The position numbers and the translations under genes were made by a program. Shown in pieces: positions 1 through 12,772 of a DNA stretch of 64,000 nucleotides. Under the pieces are notes generated by a model that searched no databases, had not been told where the DNA came from, and worked only from the letters and a program-made list of their open reading frames with translations. The stretch is taken from contig CALNVZ010002100.1 in NCBI GenBank assembly GCA_940671915.1, positions 6,897,956 to 6,961,955 on the forward strand. Direction: 5' to 3'. Source of the stretch: Paracentrotus lividus. Its lineage: Eukaryota; Echinodermata; Echinoidea; Camarodonta; Echinidae. The stretch's first letter is position 1. Each line of letters begins with the position of its first letter.

Positions 1-89
1 CTTAGCAATTACAATTGCAATTCATTTATATTTTTTTCCCCCGGCTATAATATAGTAATTTCATTTCTTTTTCTTTTTCTTCAACATAG

Positions 90-568
90 GTACCAATTAC
101 TGGACACTCTTCCCCAACATGCAGACAAACAATTCAGCGCATTCCACGAGGACGGAGGAAGGATACGACCCCCTCTTCAAGCGTCGTCCAATCTTCGGAG
201 CTGTCCAGAGCCTACCTTATCAAAGCATCGTACTGTCCCTGGCTGAATATTCCATCCATTCGAGCAGCTTGATTCCTTTCAGCACGTCTTGGTTCACAAC
301 AATACCTTACCCATTGGAAAACCGAAGAAGTGGCGGCATCAAGTATCCTTGTGTCTCAGATTCGCTAAATGGATTTTTGTTTGGACTTCAAAGTCTACAC
401 TGCGCCGAGGAACCAGCCTCGCGCAGTGGTGATGGACTTACGACAAGGGTTGTAAAAGCATCTATGCGGAACCTTTCTATGGCTCGGGAAGGAGCATTTA
501 CACGAATCTTCTACACATCACCCAACCCTACTACTTCACTTGCAGGAGCAGAACCTTGGTGCGTGTGA
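90..568 (+). CDS. Possible last coding exon of an unidentified gene (partial)
   Basis: A pyrimidine-rich tract (62-82) ending in AACATAG is a convincing 3' splice acceptor, so an exon probably starts at 90. The block to about 1340 is clearly GC-richer than its surroundings. The longest open frame starts at 92 and runs to a TGA at 566-568 (159 codons). A second frame starts at 91 and stops at 244-246; its first residues (QLLDTLPQHADKQF) look plausible as protein. I could not choose between them and recognise no domain in either. The upstream exons lie outside the window. It could also be non-coding 3' UTR. Confidence 0.3.
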
Positions 569-2409
569 AACCGCTGCGGCTGAACAGACAAGGCATGCGC
601 TCCTGACATGCGTGCAGTTGAGCAACGCCCAGCAGGAAGGGGGATGATCCGCCTTTCTTCAAGAAGGCGACAGCTGATGGGGTCCGGTGACGTCGGGCAC
701 GATACCACGCATAAGTGAATCTTCTAGCACTGTGCATTGAACCGGGACAGTGCCGAAATCATAGAGCAGACGCTCGTTCGGAGACTGGGCGGATGACTTG
801 GTCCAGAACGCTTTGCGATCGACTCGTACAATCAGGCTATGGACTGGGGCGTCGATCTCCTAGATCAACGCACATGAGCTTACTACGGTACCCGCATCGG
901 CACATGAATGAGTATCATGGTCTTACCACTTCATGATGGAAGTGCCCTCGGTAAACGCCGTACTGTCTATCGCAATCGCAACTGAGACAGAAATAAAACG
1001 AACAAAAAGTTTCGACAGGAAGTGGTGCAAGCGTTCTGTCCATACTACCAGCGGCACCATGAGAAAGAGGGACGGGACCAACGGACTCTTGCAGAGGAGT
1101 AATCGGTCAAGATTGGATGGACAAGCAGTCACTCAACGATGCGAGCACTATTTTCCGTTAAGGATAAAACACCAAACTATCGACCCGGACTGTGTGTGTC
1201 GCTCGACCACGAAGAGCAAGAGCAGACCTCGTCATGTCAGTGTAATGTCGCTCCCACATGTGTAGAGGACTGCCTTCATCAGATTCCATACTGTGAAAAT
1301 ACTATAAGTGAACACATCGAAACAGTACTGATGCTACTGAGATAATGCCATTGTGTTTCGCTTATGTGTTCAGATTTATCTATATATTGTATATTTTTCT
1401 GTTTATGTAAAGATCGTGATGCAATGTCAATCGATTTGTAATGACGACACGTTTCCCCACTATTCAAGTAACTTTAGGCTTGCCATCGGTTTAGGATAGT
1501 TATACAAGTAATGAAATGTGCTTAATTTCAATTCTTGACATTTGCTAAACCTATTCTACAGCTTGTGCTTTAGTAGAGTTTGTCATAAATTTATGACAGA
1601 TTATTTTGGGCTATTTTTATCAAGTATATATGTGTTTAGCTGATTGAACTAAGATCTACATGTTAGCAAATAGAAGTAGACGAAATCATTCCCTAATAAT
1701 TGTTCTTTCATATTTCTTTCAGATTGATTATGTGATTACATTTTTAATTGCAATAATTATTCTAAATATTCGTTCATCTGCAACATTGCTACATTATATT
1801 CATGTAACGTTGCAACTCGCCCGACAAAACATTGCCATCAATCATGTGTGTTACATGTAAATATTTTGTTTCTTATTTTATTACAGAATGATTTGATGTT
1901 ACACGACTAATGTGGTATCATTTGATTTTATTTTTTTTTTTTGTTGGTCTATTACTCTTGCCTAATATGTATTATCGTCTTAATCATGTATTTACTTGCT
2001 CTGTTATTCATGATCACTGGCTATATGTGCTATAATCTTATTGCATTTGTGTTTATTATATGATCATGTATTTATTATATTTATTTATGATCGTGTATTT
2101 CTTATCACTTCTTGCCTATTTATTATTGTCTATTGTCAATATCATGTATTATTTTTAGATCATGTATTTCTTATCGTCATTATATCATAATACCGCGTGG
2201 GTTCTTGCTGGCGACAAGAACTGAATATTGCACTATTTCACATGCTCAAGTTGTAGAAATGTTTACGGATCAAGAATAAAACGTAACATTAAGCCAGCGA
2301 ACACTTACAACAATCGTCATATTTTTTTTTTTTTTTTTTTTTATTTAGTTTTAATCGTTTACTTTCAGAATGTAAGTTGTGAGAAAGACGAGGAGACAAT
2401 AAGACTTAG
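569..2409 (+). other. Probable 3' UTR of the gene at 90, then AT-rich spacer
   Basis: Positions 569-1340 remain GC-richer and contain only short frames broken by stops. One of these, 933-1265, is open for 110 codons but has no recognisable domain. From about 1350 the sequence becomes AT-rich, with several near-repeats of ATCATGTATTT between 1980 and 2170. A candidate poly(A) signal AATAAA lies at 2275-2280, followed by a T-run at 2322-2342. No other gene seen. Confidence 0.3.
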
Positions 2410-3120
2410 AGGGATTTGAGGGAGGAGAGAAACGCGCAGAGAGATGGAGTGGAGGCGAGGGAAAGCAAGAGAGGGAAAAGACAGGAGAAAGAGATAAGAA
2501 TTAGGCGATTGAGAATGAGGAGAGAATGAAGTTAGAGAGATGCGAGGAAGGGAGGAGCAAAGAGAGAGATGGCGGGTTGGGAGGATAAGCAAAAGAGGGA
2601 AAAAGAGAGAGAAAGAGAAGAAATGAGGGATGAGATGAGGGAGAGAATGAAATGTAGAGGATGGCAGGGGAGGGAAAGAAAGAGAGAGATCGGAGGAGGT
2701 ATCTTTGGTAGGCGAGCGGAAAGCAAAGATAGGGAAAAAGAGGAGATTAGAGAAAGACATGAGGGATTTTGAGATTGAGGAAGAGACATGAAGTAGCAGG
2801 ATGGAGGAGAGGGAGAGAAAGAGAGAGGATGGACGGGGTGGGCAGGGAAAGCCAAGTGAGGGATAGAGAGAGAGAAAGAGAAGAATTGAGGTATTGAGTA
2901 TGAGCGGAGGAGAATGAATAAGTAGAGAGATGGAGGGCGTGTATACGGAGGTAAAGCCAACGAATGGGGCGAGGGAAAAGAGAGAGAAAGAGAAAGGAAT
3001 AAGGGATTGAGCGGGAGCGGAGAGAATTGAAGTAGACGCAGATGGAGGGGAGGGAGAGAAGAGAAGATGGAGGGGTGCGGAGGGAAAGCAAGAGAGGGAA
3101 GAAAAGCAGAAGCAACAGAC
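2410..3120. repeat. Degenerate purine-rich minisatellite, period about 100-135 bp
   Basis: About 700 bp is almost pure A/G on the plus strand. Recurring anchors (GAGATGGAGGGG, then GGGAAAGCAAGAGAGGG, then AGAGAGAAAGAGAAG, then GAGAATGAAG) recur near 2440, 2567, 2700, 2829, 2930 and 3065, which gives a diverged unit of roughly 100-135 bp. The long open frames on both strands here (for example 2365-3132 minus, 255 codons) are low-complexity and are explained by the composition. I do not call them genes. Confidence 0.85.
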
Positions 3121-3124
3121 ATTC

Positions 3125-3625
3125 TTTCCCATTATCTTTTTTTTTCTCTCATGTTATCACTTTCTACACCTCCCGCCACCTTTATGTTTCCTCCCGTGTT
3201 CATCTTTTTACATCACTATCTTTATTCTATTTCTCCAACCCCTCCTATCTTTCTCACGTATTATCACTTTACTCTTATCCTTTGCTTTTCTTCGCCAAGT
3301 CTCACTATTATTCATTCTCACTCTCTCTCTCCATCTCTCACTCTCCTTTTCTCTTGAACCCCCCCTTCTCTCTCTCTCTTTCTCTCCCCTCCCCTCCATC
3401 CCTCTTTTCTTACGTCTCCCTCCCCTCCATCTCCCTTTCTGTTCTCTCCGTCCCCTCCATCTCTCTTTCTTTTCTCTCCCTACCCTCCATTTTCTCTCCC
3501 TCCCTTTGCATTTCTCTCCTTCTTTCTCTCCCCCCCCCCCCCTCCATCTCTCTACTTTATATCTCTCCTCACCTCCGTCTCTCTCGTTGCTCTCTTCTCT
3601 CTCCTCTCTCTCTCTCAGTATGTTT
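3125..3625. repeat. Pyrimidine-rich low-complexity tract with about 30-bp units
   Basis: Immediately after the purine tract the plus strand switches to C/T-rich sequence. Between about 3380 and 3500 a unit of roughly 30 bp recurs (CCCCTCCATCTCTCTTTCTT). A C-run lies at 3530-3542. The frames 3042-3713 (plus) and 3208-3663 (minus) are by-products of the composition. Confidence 0.8.
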
Positions 3626-4718
3626 CCTGCGTAAATCTTATTTCCATTCATTGTATATTCCACTCATCAATAAACCTCAATATAAAATAAATTTGAAAAC
3701 CATGAAGATATAGTTTATAATTCAAAATTTTATTATCTAATCGAATACAATTTGATTCTCGTTCTTCAAATATTTTCTTCAAATGAGTGCAGCAAAAATA
3801 GCATAATGAAAGTGAGGATATTGAGTTTTCATAGTCCTTCATATACTGTACATCTGATATTACAGTAAACTGTACTTGTATACATACAGTGTAAAAGAAC
3901 AAAAATCAATCAAGTTCTTCATTACAAAGGCAACAAAAAGAGAAGAAGATGTATCCCTCTGATGTTCCTTTCACTTCCCGCAAGCAGGCATATTCAACAA
4001 ATGGACAGGAAAGAGGGTAATTTCAATGGGGAGATCACCCCCACTGTCAATGGTAGATGACCAGGGAAGGCTAGATTTCTATATGGGGAGATTACCCCCA
4101 TTGTCTGGAGTGGCCGCCGCGTGCAGGCGCTAGGGGCGCAAATGGGAGGTGATTACCCGTTGTCAGAGTGACTGAGAGCGGGCGCTTTGATCTTTCTTTT
4201 TATTTTGAACTTTTTTCTCCAATAAGCTATAGCCTAAGCTATTTTATCTAGAAGTTATGGGATATGATCTATACCAAAAGAAAGCTTAGAAGTCCAGCTT
4301 TCTAATGCATTTGGTTTGAGAGTATGTCTACATGGTAAAAAAGACATTCTGAGGAATAAAAAGTTGTCATAAATATAAAAAATCAAACAACAATATCTAT
4401 GATTATTATACAAATGATAATTGACAATTCAACGAGTGTGGATCACCAAAACGGAAATTTCATACTCTACAACTTTGCTACACAATATTTTTGCTTAGGT
4501 TCAAGCAGAGTAAAACAGTATTAGCAAGTTAGTTCCGCAGACTCTATAAAGATCGGCCTGGAATGCGCCTCCCTGAAATAATGTGGCACAGGCCGGTTTT
4601 TCAAGTGGCGCATAAAGAGTTAAGGTGATGTGTTCTGGTCAGCAAGTAAGTAAAAAGTGGAGAGCAATTTTCTGACAAGCTTCTGAAATACTAAAGGATA
4701 ATGCTAGTAAGGTAAACA
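3626..4718. other. Non-coding stretch, no gene seen
   Basis: AT-rich sequence with an AATAAA at about 3669. At 4030-4170 a phrase like GGGGAGATTACCCCCATTGT recurs two or three times with a short GC-rich patch (GGCCGCCGCGTGCAGGCGC). This is probably repeat-derived. I see no exon with convincing splice sites. Confidence 0.5.
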
Positions 4719-4895
4719 CGTGTAAGTCCAAGCTATTGTGCAACTTTGTTCCATGTGTTACAGATGATTGATTTACCATGAAGTTAAGTAAATTATGAAA
4801 TGATTCATTTCAATTATTTTACATCATTAATATATGGTAAATTATTCATCGGTAACACACGGAACATAGTTGCAAAATAGCTTGGACTTGCCCAC
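4719..4895. mobile_element. Palindromic MITE-like element
   Basis: The left arm begins GTGTAAGTCCAAGCTATT and continues through GTGCAACT, GTTCC and GTGTTAC. The right arm is its imperfect reverse complement, ending AATAGCTTGGACTTGCCCAC. The arms are about 65 bp each with an AT-rich centre. No coding capacity; consistent with a non-autonomous DNA transposon. Confidence 0.7.
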
Positions 4896-5840
4896 AAAGG
4901 GAAACCAATCAATGAGAAAATTGGGATTTTTACAATGGCAAAACATACAGGTTTTCCTACTTGCAGAAAACAACATTTTTGTGCTCTACAAAGGAAAGCA
5001 TCAAATTTCAGATATGAAAATGGGAAATTTTCCCCTTAATTTTTTTTTAGATCTCTCTTGTTATTGATTTGTCAAGATGTATTTGAAATTGCCATGCACA
5101 GTAACCTTTTCACTTGGTAGATATTTGCCTGACTTGCTGATTGCTGGCCAGTTTATAGAAGTTCAGATTTGTAATAATGACTTTATCTTGATAATCCTAC
5201 TCTGACCATCATGGTCAATTAACCATGACCTGGAGCAGTGATCCAGTTATGACAACTCCGCCTGGTGGTCTAGCTAGCTTTGCTTCAAAATGAAATTCAG
5301 ATTTAATGTAAATCCTGCCAACTTGTCAATTTAGATAAAGCGAAACCATGAATATAAATCTGAATTTCTTTGATCAGAAACCTGTGCCCCTTAACTGGTG
5401 CCTGGTTGGAAAGATTTTTGGGGAGTGGATAATGTGCACATGGAATATCCAATGACCAGGAATATCTGTAAGGGGAGGGTCTGCGAGGCCAAGGGTCCAC
5501 AAGGCTGAGGATTTTTCCTACGAAGGCGAGGGTTCACGAGGCCTCTTTCATTTGGATGTTGGTCTGCTGATAAAAGAAAATAATAAAAATAAAAATAAAA
5601 TCTGCCTCGTGGGAAGACCCCATCTGTAAGGCCCTTGATCTAGTGTTCTGATGCACTTTATTCTGAATTATATTATTTTGATAAGAATGCTCAGGAGGAA
5701 ATGAAATACATTACAAAACAAAACAAATTGATTTCATCAGGATCAAAGAAACTGGTGAGTTTATATCATTTAACCTGTATTGAGTTTGCACTGTATTATC
5801 CTGTTGTGGGCAAGCTTATTTTTTTAGATAATATCTCCTT

Positions 5841-5906
5841 GCTCTAACTCACAGCTCCCATAGACTTCAGCCTGAGTATTCACAGGCTCAGTCCTCAACG
5901 GGTTAA
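5841..5906 (+). mobile_element. Partial, diverged copy of the TTTAACC 94-bp MITE family
   Basis: Matches the 3' two-thirds of the element at 12773-12866: TCCCATAGACTTCAGCC, then AGGCTCAGTCCTCAACGG and the end GGTTAA. The 5' third is missing or unrecognisable. Confidence 0.55.
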
Positions 5907-6252
5907 GTCACACAGATCAGAGAGATATTCTTCGCTGCTATATTTTTAGATAATCAAGGCAGCTGTACACTCATGAGGACATGCATTAAAGTCTGCTTGA
6001 GTTCATTTAATGATATCCATAAATCAAGCATACTTCAATGAATTCATTTTGGGATTGTAATGAATCAGCTTGTTTTATTGCTTAGTAGGTAGAGTAGTAC
6101 CAGTAGTTTTAGATATTGTGTTACTTATATCCTGGTCTTATAGTAGGCCTATGGTTATTATTAGTTCTGAGGTGCATGTTCTCACAAAATAGAGAAACAT
6201 CTTCACTCTGAATTACACATATATTTAAAATATGCCTAAATCTTGAAGGATT

Positions 6253-6385
6253 GTAGGTAGGGATTAATAGATTATTCTATTTAAATTTAAATCTTAATGA
6301 TTTAATGTAAATAAAAAAGCATAATATTCAAATCTTTAGTATTTAAATTTAAATCAAAACATTGATTAATCCCTATCTACCATCC
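6253..6385. mobile_element. Short palindromic element with TAGGTAGGGATTAAT ends
   Basis: The left end TAGGTAGGGATTAAT is mirrored by ATTAATCCCTATCTACC on the right. Each arm also contains TATTTAAATTTAAATC. About 133 bp, AT-rich, non-coding. A MITE is the simplest reading. Confidence 0.6.
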
Positions 6386-8975
6386 TGTGGGATTTATTCT
6401 AAATCCTTTTTATTTAGAGTGTATACAGTAACTGTTAGATAATTTCTAGACCAGACTCTGGTTGTTTGAGTCTTTCACCCTACGCGTGTCGGTGTCTGCT
6501 CTCTAAAAACTCAATTTCCTTGAATCTTCGCCTTTTTTCCCCCTACATGTAGACTATCATTACAGAGGGCGCAAGTCACATGTGGCTAAATCCTACTCAG
6601 TTAAGGCAGTTGACTAGAGAATTTCATGATCTCTAAAAGATTAATTTCAATGTGGAGGCAATCACTGTGATTGATTTGACCCATTTATTAAAATGTAAGT
6701 GATTTTCCAGAAATTAAGAATTTTTTTCCTAGTTACAATGTTAATGATTTTACTTGACAGTATAGATTGACTTGACAATGTAGATGACATGCAAAGGAAT
6801 TTTAAAGCAAATTACTTTTAAAAAGTAAAACTTTTATTGAAATACAGATATTGATGATAATCCCTTATCCTTTTTGACAAATCAGAATAGTCTTGCTTTT
6901 TTATTTCTTCTGATACTTTTCATGCAAAGTAATTTGAGTAGGTTTACCTGCTATTTTCTGCTTGTTGACATTTACTTTTTGAAACAAGGATCTTCACGTG
7001 ATGATTTTTCTCTGCTTCTTATTAAGGGTGATCAACAGCTGGGCCTGTATTTTCTGCTGGTAGGTTTTGAAGGACGATCTGTTTAGCCTAGATCATGCAT
7101 TTCATATCCCTCTGAACCTTTTTCTTCATGAAATTGATCGAAGTGTGAATCAATTAGCTTCTGATATTCAAACATGTGATATGAGAGAATTTGTAGAGCT
7201 AATATCATGTTGCATTTCTGTCACGCAGAAAATTGGCAAAGGAATAAAAAGCTTTGATAGCTGACCGACTTTTTATTTACTAGCAATCGACGCGTACTTG
7301 TAAATCCTCTGCTAGTAGAAGAAAAGGAGTTTACCCAGATTTGTATAGTGCTTTAAAATGCCTTTGTCATATAAAATGGTGTTCATGAGCTTAATGTAAG
7401 CCTGACATTACAACAAATACACACAAGTGAAGCCGACTGTGAAATAAGTCTGCCATTCGGTAGGTCAAATTTTATAATTCATGGTTCCATTCCGAAGTAA
7501 TCTTTCTGAACTTATTTGTTTCATGCAATGACAATGAATTAACATTACCGCCACCCCCTCACCCCACCCCGAGACAACCCCACCCTCAATCATTATCATA
7601 AATATTGAACATACTTTCCACTTGATCCGTTCAGGTTCAATGTTTTTTGAAGAAGTAATTCTAGATGTGAAGGCAAACACTGTAGAGTCTCTTAGATTCA
7701 ACATAAATGAAGTGGAAAGCCCACAAGCACTGATTACACGTCTACTCAGTTTGTTGACAGTCTTATTGGCAGAATAAATGTCACTGGTCTCTAATAAAAC
7801 CTCTCTGAGGATCAACAGTTTTACCCCATTATTCATCCTTAAAATGAGAAAAAGAATTGCTTTTTAACAAGAATTGTTCCTATTTTTGTAGTGTTTTTCT
7901 TTTGTAGATAATATATTCTGCTGCAAACCAGAATGTTTTATTGTATTTTACATTTATTTATAAGTTCCATTCTGGTTACTTAGAATTATCTTTGTCGAAA
8001 TATATTTGTGAAATGTATATAATGCACTTTGGAACTTGTGAAAGTTAAAATGTCAGAGGATGCAAATTTCTCAGTTTCTGATCCCTTAAAAGGGGATTTA
8101 TCAGAGTGACAATATGAGAATTCTTCACAATCATTTGTCTCTCTCATAATGTGCATGCATGCCTGAGTTATCATTTAAAGTATGCATTTAGTTAGAAATG
8201 TCATGGTATATGGTGTTCTCAATTGTTAAATCAAGGATAAAAAGGCATATATTTCACTAAAGTAACCCATGGATACAGATATTTTATTGTTTATATTTCA
8301 TATACACCAGTCATTGCTAAAATGTGATGAAATGAAAAGCTTTTTACATATATCTCTGGAAAAAGGAATATAAACCAAGATACAGTTCTACTCTGGTTAT
8401 ATATAAATTGATCTTTGCAGCATAATGGCAGCTTTGAGGAAAAACTAGACTTATAGGAAACAATGGGAATATATAAAGTGGAGATAGAGAATGAGAAGTT
8501 ACAGACACTGTATTTCACCAAGTAACTCAAGCTAGCCAGTTTTAAATGTCAGCAGTTGAATTCCAGAAGGAATAAAATTATTTAAATTTAAGTCTTCTTG
8601 GAAGCAAACAAACCTTTTTACAGCATGCTGTCACAGGAAGACTTTATTATTGAATAGTAGATTGTTGGAACTTTTTGTCTTAACATTTAGTAGTTCTTAA
8701 AAGGTGAACTTCTCTAGCATCATAATGTAAAATCATGAATTAAATACTCATGTTTATAGTAGGTGTTGAATATTGGGATTAGTGATGTGTTTTAGCCTTA
8801 TCAGTAGTAGATGTTAACTCATTCTTTTTTAAAGAGATATCAACTGTGTTTGGGCTTCGCCCCTATTTTAAAGATGATACTTGGAATAAAAAGCATTTAC
8901 CATTGCAATATCATATATTCATCTGAAAATACATTAATTATATTTCATGTGGACATGATCGTTCCTGTATAGAGC
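6386..8975. other. AT-rich non-coding stretch, no gene recognised
   Basis: If the RAB27 transcription unit starts further left, this is intronic. Short frames such as 7067-7264 (plus) and 7465-7836 (minus) have no recognisable motif and no paired strong splice sites. I looked here for a RAB27 P-loop or switch-I exon and did not find one. Confidence 0.5.
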
Positions 8976-9141
8976 ATATCGTCGGCTGAGAAAAACCAGA
9001 AGGGCACTATTACAGATCAAAGATGTTCCGTTGAGAACCAGAAGGGCGCTATTAACATTGACTCTGTACAGCGTCCTTCTGGTTCTCAACAGAACATCTT
9101 TAAGATGCAATAACGCCCTTCTGGCTCTCAACAGACGATAT
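8976..9141. mobile_element. Palindromic element with internal GAACCAGAAGGGCG repeats
   Basis: Bounded by ATATCGTC and GACGATAT. The phrase GAACCAGAAGGGCGCTATT occurs twice in the left half and in reverse complement (CCTTCTGGTTCTCAACAG) twice in the right half, with AAGATGTTC / GAACATCTT between. It is a self-complementary element of 166 bp. The open frames on both strands are its shadows. Confidence 0.75.
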
Positions 9142-9746
9142 AAGAATGAAAATAAGTACAGTGAAATGAATAAGTCAAGTCAAGTAAAGTCAAGAAATCT
9201 GATACAACAAGGAAAGATGCTTGATAGATTAGTGCTGGATTGCCTTAATATTTCAGCCCTTGATAAAATTTGGTGTTGATTCATATACAGAAATAGGATT
9301 TTTGCCTGCTCAGCTCAGCTAGAAAATCATTAATGTTTGTCTTACTCTCTGCAGATTATTTGTTCGTAATAAAGTACAGTTGGACAAAAAGAGCAGAGAC
9401 AGATATTTGTTTGAGTGAATGTGACCATCTAACAGAGTACATTAGCTCATATAAAAAGTACCAGACAGAGTGTTGTGTAAATATGGATAGGGTTGAAGGC
9501 GTCTGGTACAGGTGGGAAAAAGATACTTGGAAAGATTGGGATTGAATTAGGGCAGCGTATTGATGATGGATGAAATTGATGCAAACCAGGTTTTTACATA
9601 TCTCACACGTTTCAAATGCTTTTGATCGTGATATTTCACAATAGAATAAGTAGGTCTTGACACCCCCCCCCCCCCTCAACCAGGTTTGAGGATTCCTTTA
9701 AATTTCCTTATGTGGGTGGTGGCTTACAAATGCCAGAAATCTAAGC

Positions 9747-9943
9747 ATAAGATGGTATCTCACTTCGCGTAGACGTCTTTGTGACTTGGACAATCAGAGA
9801 CTTCTCTGATAATTTTTTTTCTGTCACATAGATGTCTCAGAGACGTCTCCATGACTTGTATCTAAACCGTTTGAAATCTGTCTCAAACCCGTCAAAAACT
9901 AATCTGAAATCCATCTCAAGGTAAGTGAGATACCACCATAAGT
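9747..9943. mobile_element. MITE-like element with GGTATCTCACTT terminal repeats
   Basis: The left end AAGATGGTATCTCACTT is mirrored by AAGTGAGATACCACCAT on the right. The interior has AGACGTCT-type repeats. About 197 bp, non-coding. Confidence 0.65.
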
Positions 9944-10633
9944 AATTGGGGATGAATTGAAAAGGGACTAATAGAGGGGGATGTAATTAGAGTTTACAGT
10001 GATCAATTTAAGAAAACAGCTACCTATATTTATAATCTAATCCTAAATTATCAGCAATCATAAACTTCCATGCCATTGCTCAAACCAAAACATGCTTTCA
10101 GAATTTTTATGAAAATAACAAAGATGGACGATAGTATTTTGTGAAACACAAACCTCCGATTTCACCCTTCAGGCATTTCTGTCCATGCGATGATGAATAT
10201 TGCTGTCTCAGAAACAATTTAGAAATTAGAATGTAGCCTCCTGCTTGGCATAAACATTTCCCTAGTGGAAGTAACTAAAGCCAGCAGAAAATCCGGTGAT
10301 CATCATGTCATGGCAAAGTGAAATTGCCTTCTTTGAGTTAGTTGTCATGAATGCTGTATTTACTGCCAAATTTATTTGCGCCATATAGAGCAAACCAATG
10401 TATGTAGATTCTCCCAGACAATTGAAATATGAAGGCTTGCAGAAGGTTTTTGTTTTAATCTGTTTAATCATGAACAAAAAGTACAAGTTTGTCACCATGA
10501 TTTGATCATCACACATTTCAATGGGATGTTAGTAGACTCATACTTTGATGATTTTGTGGAATTCTTCTTAGATTAAATGTATAGATTCAGAAAAAGAGGT
10601 TAGCTGAGCAATGTTATCCCAATTCAGTAAAAA

Positions 10634-11025
10634 TTAAATTTCTGATGTGAAAGGGGATAGAAAAACATGAAGGACTCGTCAACATTTGTTTGCAATATTT
10701 TTCATGTGACAATGCTGATGTGCTGACCTCTACTTATTTTGAAACTCTTCAAATTCGTAACAAACTGGCAGGATTCCATGTCAAACAACAATAGGTTAAC
10801 TTTCTGATATGAAATGATGACGATTGATCAGAAGACCAATACCAAAGGCTGATCTTTATTTTTTTTTAAACAATATTTTCAATTTGAAAATGCTAATGTG
10901 TCGAGTTCTGCTCATTTTGAAACTTGTAAAGTCTGTAACAAACAGGCAGACTGATGGTTAATTTTCTGATATGAAATGGTGACGAATGATCAGAGGACCA
11001 ATTCCACCGGCTGATCCATATTTGT
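10634..11025. repeat. Diverged tandem repeat, unit about 162 bp, a little over two copies
   Basis: TTTCTGATATGAAATGATGA at 10800 recurs at 10962 as TTTCTGATATGAAATGGTGA, followed in both by ATCAGA-GACCAAT-CC-GGCTGATC. A third, weaker start with TTTCTGATGTGAAA lies near 10638. Shared phrases such as CATTTTGAAAC-TGTAACAAAC-GGCAG confirm the register. Confidence 0.65.
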
Positions 11026-12379
11026 TTGATATGCCACTTGACGATGGTAATGTGTTGAACTCAGCCAATATTGATACCTGTGGAATTCCTAGTGGAGATA
11101 GATGGAGACCCTATCACGCTTTGATTCAGTTAGGTGCCTTTTCAGTTCTAATTGACAATTCAGTAGCTGACTGGCAGTGGAAGTTTTTAATTTGTGATGA
11201 GTTCATACAGTAGATATAAGTCAGTTAATGAAAGTAGCAAAGTGTAAACCTTAAGTTTTAACCCTTTGCTTCTCAAATCCAAGTGGTTCTTGTATCTAGC
11301 CAAAGGATATGGGATGATGCAGTATACAGTTTGTTAATACCTGTCTGCTTATTTATCCTTAAAATTATGTCAAAATCATTATGATTTAGATTTATATTTA
11401 AAATATAACTAAAAGGCACCAATTTGTGAACAGTTCAACGACTCCAAATACATAAATTTTAGTGAAAACTAGGATTATAATTTTATCTGGAATAAACTGA
11501 AGCAAAATGAAAACAGTAATGTAAGGCAACTTGATAACGCCTGCATTTGTATTTTTTGTTGAATTTTTCTACTGCAGGTATAATATGAAAATCTGTAATT
11601 CTTTGTCCACTAAGCCTATATACTCAATATATTTTTATTTTATAAAAAAGGCTAATTTTATTAATATCCAGGTCAGTTTTTTTTTTATTGGATGGTATAT
11701 GAATGAAAGTTTCCATTTCTGTAACCCATTTGCTATATTTTCTATGTATTTTCATTTAATAAGAAAGATGAACTTTGTTATTATTCAGTTTGTATTTTTG
11801 CAAATAGTTATGATGGGTTATAAATGGAAACTTTCCAGTTTTGCAACCTCATTTGCTATTCAAAGACTCCTTCCATACCCTTTAGAACTCCCAAAGGAGT
11901 GGGGGTAGAACAGGGATAAACATTTGTACGCCATCTTGTGGTGCTTGTAACTGTCTACCTACACTCCTAGCATCCGATCGTGACAGACAGTAGGGAGCCT
12001 TGCTTGAGAGTATGTCACCCAAATGCTACATATTGGCCAGTTTGAATGAATTTAGTTTTAAAGGGATTGTTAAACTTCATTCAAGATCTTAAAACAAATT
12101 AATCTTCCAGCTAATACTGTCATCATAATTGCAAACTTTTAGCTCAGACAGAAATAGCCTGAGATTTTTAAGCCAATCTTTTGTTTAATTGCCGAGATAT
12201 TAATGATTGCATATCACCATTTCATTAGCGTACCAAGGACCTCTAAAAAATAGGGCTGCAGTCTATTAGGAAAAATAATATGGTATTTCCAGTCACTTAA
12301 ACCTGTTTGCTTATTGTGAAGCATGTAATAAAGCTATAGAAATTGATTTTTCATGGGATTTCATCTTGACACATTATTT
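11026..12379. other. Non-coding stretch with a weak local duplication
   Basis: No gene seen. Between 11590 and 11860 two similar blocks (ending AAGTTTCCATTTCTGTAACC and AACTTTCCAGTTTTGCAACC) suggest an old tandem duplication. Confidence 0.4.
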
Positions 12380-12500
12380 CAGTGGCAGATCCAGGCAGGG
12401 GTGCAGGGGACGTGCCCCCTATAATTTAAAAACCACTCATTGACTGTACATTTTAAAAATCAAAAATTTTTGGCGGCAGTTCCCCCCTTCTCCCCCTCCC
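12380..12500 (+). mobile_element. 5' portion of a CAGTGGCGGATCCAGG-family element
   Basis: Starts CAGTGGCAGATCCAGGCAGG and shares AACCACTCATTGACTGTACAT with the full copies at 32513-32651 and 31616-31774. The right terminal repeat is not visible; a C-rich run (12482-12517) follows. Confidence 0.7.
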
Positions 12501-12772
12501 CCCCACCCCCCCCCCATCTCTGATAAATTCCTAAGATCCGTTACTGTTATTTAATGCACTGACATCATGTAGGGTCCCACAGCTCAAATTTTTGCAAGCC
12601 GTGACAAAGTTACACATTCTCTTTAAGTGTCTGAGAATACTGTGCATGTTTAATTCTGAGTCACTAGAGAATAGGAGGCAAGGGTTTCAAGAAGTCAAGC
12701 TGCAGTGCATGTGTGACTGGTTTACTGTGTAGGCGAGATGGGTGATGTGACAAGGCATGAAACAGACTTGCC

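Noticed and set aside
2365-3132. 255-codon minus-strand ORF and overlapping long frames
   Set aside because: Serine/leucine/proline-rich translation of a purine minisatellite; long frames occur on both strands because stop codons are rare in such composition.
3042-3713. 223-codon plus-strand ORF
   Set aside because: It crosses the purine-to-pyrimidine switch and is built from CT-rich repeats; no domain, no splice context.
7067-7264. Frame reading LDHAFHIPLNLFLHEIDRSV as a possible exon
   Set aside because: Looks protein-like by eye but has no recognisable domain, no convincing acceptor/donor pair and AT-rich composition like its surroundings.
10986-11213. 75-codon ORF starting MIRGPIPPADPYLF
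   Set aside because: Begins inside an about 162-bp tandem repeat whose other copy has a different reading; no motif.
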